Positions 60,017 through 64,000 of a stretch of 64,000 nucleotides of DNA are shown here, in pieces. Every line of letters begins with the position of its first letter. Position 1 is the first letter of the stretch. Location: positions 1-64,000 of the forward strand of contig DCVK01000023.1 of assembly GCA_002335385.1 (NCBI GenBank). Reading direction: 5' to 3'. Under the pieces are notes generated by a model. That model was not told where the DNA came from. It did not search any database and saw nothing but the letters and a program-made list of their open reading frames with translations. Source of the DNA: Candidatus Aminicenantes bacterium UBA2190. Lineage in GTDB: Bacteria; Acidobacteriota; Aminicenantia; UBA2199. A program made the position numbers and the translations under genes.

Positions 60017-61960
60017 GTGTCGGGGATGAAACATCACGGCGGTTTCGCCACCGGCTCACTCCTAGCCGCGGTTCCGCTCTTTGTCGTGGTCGTCATCCAT
60101 ATGGGTTTTGCCGTCTTGCCGGCATTTTTCCTGATGCTGGGTCTTGCTTCCTATCTCTGGAGCGGCCGCAAGGCCATGCTCCTCTTTCTGTTTTTGCTGC
60201 CGCTGGCCAATTCGACCCCGGACCTCTTCTTCAATGGCTATCCTTTCAACTATCTGGCCATGCCGCTCTTTTTCCTGGCGGGCGTCCTCTGCGCTTCGCG
60301 GCTGAAGAGGGAGCGACTGGCGACCGATTTCCCCGGCCGCGGCCCCTACTTGCTGTTCCTGGCCCTGCTGGTAGTCTCCGCCCTCTTCGTTTTCCTGCGC
60401 TGGTCGAACCTGGGCCTGTCCGCGCTGGCTTTCTTGCGCGACACCCCGGTGGCTCCCAGCATGGACAGGGTCTCCTTCGCCTGCATTTTCCCGGCCGTCA
60501 CCCTGGCCCTGTTCGCCCTGGCGCCGTGGGCGGCGTTCCTGCTGCGCCATTGGCGCCTGGGGGCGGCGGAGGCCTTCGTTCCGCTCAAGGCCGGGTTTTT
60601 TCTCTCGTTCCTGCTGGCCCTGGCCCAAAAATGGATCGACCCCGACCTCCTGTCCCAAAGCTGGTGGGGCGTGAAGATGAAGCAGCTGAACGGCGGTTTC
60701 TCAGATTTCAACGCCTTCGGCTTCTTCGCCGGCGCCATGTTTCTCTGGCAGGCCCTGGAGCTGATCGGGCGGTTATCGAACTCCGGGCGCGTCGCTGAAG
60801 AATCCAGGGACGGCCCCTGGCCCTGGCGCCTGCTCGGCGGCGGCAGCCTGATTGCCGATCTCATGTTCCTGGCCGTCGCCCTGGCCGCTGTTTTCGTCTC
60901 CGGCTGCCGCACGGCGTTCCTGTTCGTGCTGGCGGGGCTGCTGCGCCTCTTTTTCTCGCGGCGGCCCAGTGGGCTGACCAAGGCGGCAGCCGCCTCGCTG
61001 TTGGCCGTCCTGCTGCTGGTCGCCGGCGGCACGCTGGGCCGGCGCCTGTGGAATTCAGCGACGCAGGCGGCGCGCCTCTCTTCCTCCGCCGATCTCGGCC
61101 GGGAGGTCGACCGGATCAGCAACGGCCGCCTGACCATGCTGCGCGACGCTGGAGTCATGATCGGCCGCTTCCCTGCCAGCGGCGTCGGCGCCGGCAACTT
61201 TCTCTTCTATCTGAAGTACCTGCATCACGGCGAGAAGGCATGGCTCGACCTGCCCCTGAACCAGTACCTGCTCTTTTTCAGCGAGACCGGCCTGACCGGA
61301 GGCCTGGTTTTCCTGCTTTTTCTGGCGACGGTGATGTGCCGGCTGGCGCCGGGAGCGGCGCGCTTCATGCTGGCGGTCATGGCCGTCGCCCTCTTCTTCA
61401 ACAACTTCTTCTGGTTTCCCGAGGCCCTGCTGCTGTTCTGGATCGTCTTTTCCATCGGCCCATGGCCGGCGGCCAGGAAATCGAAAAACGGCGGCGCCTG
61501 GGCGGCGGCGGTTCTGCTTTTTTTCGTTGCAGCGAATGTCGTCCAATTCCAGGCGCTCCATCCCCGCACCCTGGCGCAGGAGCGGGGGACGCGCTACGAC
61601 TACGGCTTTTCCTACCCCGAACAGGGGAACGGGCGCGAATTCCGCTGGAGCGGGGAAAAGGCCGGGTTGTACATCCACTTGGACACGCAGGGACGCAGCA
61701 GGGGATACCGGCTCTACTGCGGCGCTCCCCTCCCTCATTTGCCTGCGGACAAACAGTCCGTGGACATCTATTGGCGGGGGAAGCCGTTCCAGCGACTGGC
61801 GTTCCGCCACAACGGCGAGATGCCGCTGCTCATTGAGGATCAGGGCGCCCGGGAGGGTTTCCTGGAATTCCGCGTTCACCCCGTCTTCAACCTGAAGAAG
61901 ATGGGACTGGGAAGCGAGTCGCGGGACCTGGGCATTCAGGTCAGCGGGCCGGAAGGCTAG
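60017..61960 (+). CDS. O-antigen ligase/polymerase-like membrane protein
   Basis: A 647-residue membrane protein with about twelve hydrophobic segments over residues 15-490 and a C-terminal soluble domain of about 150 residues. The Wzy_C/O-antigen ligase motif region is recognisable: GRLTMLRDAGVMIGRFP, SGVGAGNFLFYL and PLNQYLLFFSETGLTGGLVF. The listed GTG lacks a ribosome site; an ATG nine bases later is equally possible. The C-terminal beta-rich tail (RTLAQERGTRYDYGFSYPEQ onward) is unusual for a ligase and may bind the polymer. It probably polymerises or ligates the glycan built by the upstream transferases. Confidence 0.85.
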   Translation: MSGMKHHGGFATGSLLAAVPLFVVVVIHMGFAVLPAFFLMLGLASYLWSGRKAMLLFLFLLPLANSTPDLFFNGYPFNYLAMPLFFLAGVLCASRLKRERLATDFPGRGPYLLFLALLVVSALFVFLRWSNLGLSALAFLRDTPVAPSMDRVSFACIFPAVTLALFALAPWAAFLLRHWRLGAAEAFVPLKAGFFLSFLLALAQKWIDPDLLSQSWWGVKMKQLNGGFSDFNAFGFFAGAMFLWQALELIGRLSNSGRVAEESRDGPWPWRLLGGGSLIADLMFLAVALAAVFVSGCRTAFLFVLAGLLRLFFSRRPSGLTKAAAASLLAVLLLVAGGTLGRRLWNSATQAARLSSSADLGREVDRISNGRLTMLRDAGVMIGRFPASGVGAGNFLFYLKYLHHGEKAWLDLPLNQYLLFFSETGLTGGLVFLLFLATVMCRLAPGAARFMLAVMAVALFFNNFFWFPEALLLFWIVFSIGPWPAARKSKNGGAWAAAVLLFFVAANVVQFQALHPRTLAQERGTRYDYGFSYPEQGNGREFRWSGEKAGLYIHLDTQGRSRGYRLYCGAPLPHLPADKQSVDIYWRGKPFQRLAFRHNGEMPLLIEDQGAREGFLEFRVHPVFNLKKMGLGSESRDLGIQVSGPEG

Positions 61961-62643
61961 GTTTCCTGACGGCCGTCGTAGTGCCGGTCGAACAGCCTGT
62001 TGGCAGTGCCATATTTCTTCGCCGCTTTTTTCCAGCCGCGATCGGCGACGAAATTGTAGAACCAGCGCGGCATCATCGCCCGGCCCATGAGTGCAAGGAC
62101 GTCGGCGGGGATCTCCCTGCTTTCGCAGAGGAAGGCGGCGGCCCTGTCCAGCGCCCGGCGCTGGTGGCGGACGATCGCGCCCGCCTTGCCCAGTGGGCGG
62201 TTGCCGATGGCGCCGCCCATGCCGGTCGCCAGGCAGCCCAGGAAACGGAATCCCGCCTGAGCGGAGAAGAGGCGGACGATATCGGCGGCCGGGCGGCAGT
62301 GGGCCGTCTCGGGGAAGCCGCAATTGACGATCGCCGCCAGGGCCTGTCCTGTCCGGGCCTGGCCATTCCGGCGCTCGGCGACCAGGCGCAGCAGGTCGAT
62401 GAGCGGTGCCGGCAGCTGGTCGACGTACAGGGGAAAGGCCAGCACGAGCAGGTCGCACAGGTCAACGGCGCCCAGAAGTTCGGACATTTTTCTCTCATCG
62501 CCGAGTGCGGGATACAGTTGCAGGGTCTTCAGCGCCATGCCGCGCTCCTCCAATACGGCGAGGAGATGCTCGCCCAGCGACTTGGATGTGCTGGCCGCTC
62601 CGCGCGGGCTGGCGACCAGCAACAGGACCTTGCGGCTGTTCAT
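61957..62643 (-). CDS. Flavodoxin-fold NAD(P)H-dependent oxidoreductase-like protein
   Basis: A 228-residue protein with a flavodoxin-like N-terminal half. LLLVASPRGAASTSKSLGEH is the phosphate-binding loop, and CDLLVLAFPLYVDQLPAPLI fits the FMN-binding second motif of this superfamily. The C-terminal 70 residues are basic and helical (ALDRAAAFLCESREI, AKKYGTANRLFDRHYDG). The ATG at 62643 follows GGAGG and overlaps the stop of the next upstream gene (ATGA), so the two are coupled. The stop overlaps the end of the O-antigen-ligase-like gene on the other strand by 4 bases. Confidence 0.82.
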   Translation of the reverse strand: MNSRKVLLLVASPRGAASTSKSLGEHLLAVLEERGMALKTLQLYPALGDERKMSELLGAVDLCDLLVLAFPLYVDQLPAPLIDLLRLVAERRNGQARTGQALAAIVNCGFPETAHCRPAADIVRLFSAQAGFRFLGCLATGMGGAIGNRPLGKAGAIVRHQRRALDRAAAFLCESREIPADVLALMGRAMMPRWFYNFVADRGWKKAAKKYGTANRLFDRHYDGRQET

Positions 62644-63224
62644 GAGGCCTCCGCGCCGAAGAACGGCTCCTGGCTGAGGCGCCTTTCCATCTCGGCCAGG
62701 GAAGCGTCGCCGCTGAACACCAGCGTCGTCGCCTCGACGTCGCCCATGTTCAGGGCATTGCGGCCGACCAGTTGGCGGAAGGCGCCCTCGTTTCCGGCGT
62801 CCTCCTGCTTCAGGGTGCCGACGGCCAGCAGGCGGCGCGGCAGCGGGTAGCGCTGGGGATGATGGGTCTCGCCCTGGATGCGGATGAAAAAAGGCAGCAG
62901 GACGGGGATAATGCGGTCCAGCGCCTTCTTCAGCTCCGGCGCGTAGCCGCCGAAGGTGATCGGCGTCAGCAGGATGATGCGCTCGGCGCCGGACCAGGCG
63001 CGCAGGATCGCTTCCTGGTCGTCGTCCCGGATGACGCAGCACCCCGGCGTCCTGGTCCAGCAGGAAAAGCAGCCGCGGCAGGCCTTGATGTCCATCGCCG
63101 CCAGCGGGAACGCCTTCGTTTCCCAGCCCCTGGACTTAAGCACCGCCGACACCGCCGCCGCCGCCCGGTTGCTGAGCGGGTCGCGCCCCGCCGGTGGCGA
63201 ACCCTTGAAAAAGACTGCTTTCAT
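62640..63224 (-). CDS. NADPH-dependent FMN reductase-family protein with CxxCxxC motif
   Basis: A 194-residue flavodoxin-fold protein. MKAVFFKGSPPAGRDPLSNR contains the FMN phosphate loop, followed by IKACRGCFSCWTRTPGCCVI. The Cys spacing CRGCFSC is typical of the iron-sulfur-flavoprotein/NADPH-FMN reductase group, where the cysteines may hold a 4Fe-4S cluster. LLTPITFGGYAPELKKALDR is the second FMN motif. GGAGG lies 2-3 bases before the ATG at 63224. It forms a two-gene unit with the flavodoxin-like protein downstream, perhaps a redox pair. Confidence 0.87.
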   Translation of the reverse strand: MKAVFFKGSPPAGRDPLSNRAAAAVSAVLKSRGWETKAFPLAAMDIKACRGCFSCWTRTPGCCVIRDDDQEAILRAWSGAERIILLTPITFGGYAPELKKALDRIIPVLLPFFIRIQGETHHPQRYPLPRRLLAVGTLKQEDAGNEGAFRQLVGRNALNMGDVEATTLVFSGDASLAEMERRLSQEPFFGAEAS

Positions 63225-63329
63225 GGCTCCTCCGCTCGATTTTCCGCAGCCCATTATCCTCCGGGAACGCCGTTCCTGTCAAGTTGACAAAATGATTCCG
63301 CCCCCTGGCGCACAGGGAGCCTTTGCGCG

Positions 63330-63335
63330 TATAAT
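63330..63335 (+). promoter_or_regulatory. Perfect -10 hexamer upstream of the Dcp-like gene
   Basis: TATAAT lies 35 bases before the GTG start at 63371. The nearest TTGACA (63284-63289) is 40 bases away, too far to serve as its -35, so the promoter may depend on an activator. Confidence 0.4.
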
Positions 63336-63370
63336 AAGGTTTGCCGCCAATTCATTAGGAGGATATGCAC

Positions 63371-64000
63371 GTGGACAAAAAAAACATCCTGAATTTGCTT
63401 GCCCCGGCGCTGCTGCTGGCCGCCCTGTGCCTGCCGCTGGCAGCGACCGGGGACAACCCGTTCCTGACCGTCCCGAACACGCCCTACCAGACCCCGGTCT
63501 TCGACCGCATCCAGCTGGCCCATTACCTGCCGGCGATGCAAGAAGGGATGAAGCGGCAGCAGGCCGAGATCGACGCCATCGTGGCCAATCCCAAGCCGCC
63601 GACCTTCGAGAACACCATCGTGGCTCTCGACATGTCCGGGCAGCTGCTTGGCGAGGTGACCGCCGTCTTCTACTCCCTGCTGAGCGCGGCCACCAGCCAG
63701 CCGATGCAGGACCTGGCCAACGAGCTGGCGCCGCTGCTTTCCACCCACAGCGACAACATCGCCCTCAACGACAGGCTCTTTGCCCGCGTCAAGGGGGTGT
63801 ATGACCGCCGGTCGAAGCTGAAGCTCGACCCGGTGCAGCGCTACCTGCTGGAGAACACGTATCGCGGGTTCGTGCGCAGCGGCGCGCTGCTGGACGAGAA
63901 GCAGAAGGACCGCCTGCGCGAGATCAACAAGGAACACTCGCTCCTGGCCTTGAAGTTCAGCGACAACGTCCTGGCCGAGACCAACTCGTCGTTCATCGTC
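63371..64000 (+). CDS. Exported M3 peptidyl-dipeptidase (Dcp-like), cut by the window end
   Basis: At least 210 residues, continuing past the window. GTG 63371 is preferred: AGGAGG lies 8 bases upstream, while the ATG at 63365 in the same frame is only 2 bases from it. A signal peptide (NLLAPALLLAALCLPLAAT) is followed by NPFLTVPNTPYQTPVFDRI, HYLPAMQEGMKRQQAEIDAI, PPTFENTIVALDMSG and LEIN-type helices, the standard N-terminal lobe of Dcp/oligopeptidase A enzymes. The zinc site would lie outside the window. A close TATAAT at 63330 probably drives it. Confidence 0.87.
   Translation, partial: MDKKNILNLLAPALLLAALCLPLAATGDNPFLTVPNTPYQTPVFDRIQLAHYLPAMQEGMKRQQAEIDAIVANPKPPTFENTIVALDMSGQLLGEVTAVFYSLLSAATSQPMQDLANELAPLLSTHSDNIALNDRLFARVKGVYDRRSKLKLDPVQRYLLENTYRGFVRSGALLDEKQKDRLREINKEHSLLALKFSDNVLAETNSSFIV

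Noticed and set aside
63284..63335. TTGACA and TATAAT as one consensus promoter
   Set aside because: The hexamers are 40 bases apart, far beyond the usual 16-18; only the TATAAT is kept as a possible element.

Overview
The window is a GC-rich (roughly 60 percent by eye), gene-dense bacterial chromosome segment with no rRNA, tRNA, CRISPR array, phage or insertion sequence that I can see. Most products carry signal peptides, lipoboxes or outer-membrane features, so the organism is a Gram-negative-type bacterium. The abundance of secreted PD40 propellers, gluzincin peptidases (M3, M13), DUF5916 and DUF6599 proteins and MacB-type exporters suggests an Acidobacteria or Candidatus Aminicenantes relative. 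That placement is inference, not a demonstrated assignment.

Layout. 1-5.9 kb: membrane protein, two-subunit molybdenum hydroxylase (xanthine dehydrogenase type) and a YgeY-like M20 hydrolase in one tight operon. 6-10 kb: small exported protein, RDD protein, membrane protein, molybdenum-binding Mop protein and an AEC permease. 10-14.1 kb: minus-strand operon of LUD protein, two-domain acetyltransferase, phosphoesterase, S41 protease and an NTF2-like protein. 14.4-19 kb: MacA/MacB-like exporter with one ATPase and two permeases. 19-23 kb: DUF6599 protein, Tat-dependent DUF362 protein and a beta-helix lipoprotein. 23-30.4 kb: exported alpha/beta-hydrolase-TPR and metallo-beta-lactamase-TPR-PD40 proteins that have both lost key catalytic residues, a broken CPBP protease gene, an isochorismatase-like enzyme and a lower-GC patch with a six-bladed propeller lipoprotein.

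30.4-42.4 kb: a 12-kb co-directional minus-strand run of almost exclusively exported proteins, several with ATGA overlaps. It holds three stand-alone PD40 paralogues plus one fused to a metallo-beta-lactamase domain, all sharing an N-terminal YLGQxPPG...FAPGI signature. They are mixed with serine hydrolase, NTF2-like, DJ-1/NTF2, SMP-30-like, MBL-TPR and AhpD-like proteins. Both ends of the run carry decayed pieces of further PD40 paralogues. This is the most unusual region: a locus that appears to grow and shuffle by duplication and domain fusion.

42.6-43.8 kb: Fis-type regulator coupled to a class I glutamine amidotransferase. 44.4-53.2 kb: three exported zinc metallopeptidases (M3-like, M13, PepF) and a DUF5916 beta-barrel. 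53.6-62 kb: a plus-strand exopolysaccharide cluster (Fcl-like epimerase, GT2, two GT4, WcaJ-like initiating transferase, O-antigen-ligase-like protein) with a chimeric duplication relic. 62-64 kb: two coupled flavin reductases and the start of a Dcp-like M3 peptidase. Three copies of a dispersed intergenic element built from TTCCAAAT-type repeats lie at about 0.1, 21.2 and 44.1 kb; in one, the core is inverted relative to its flanks.
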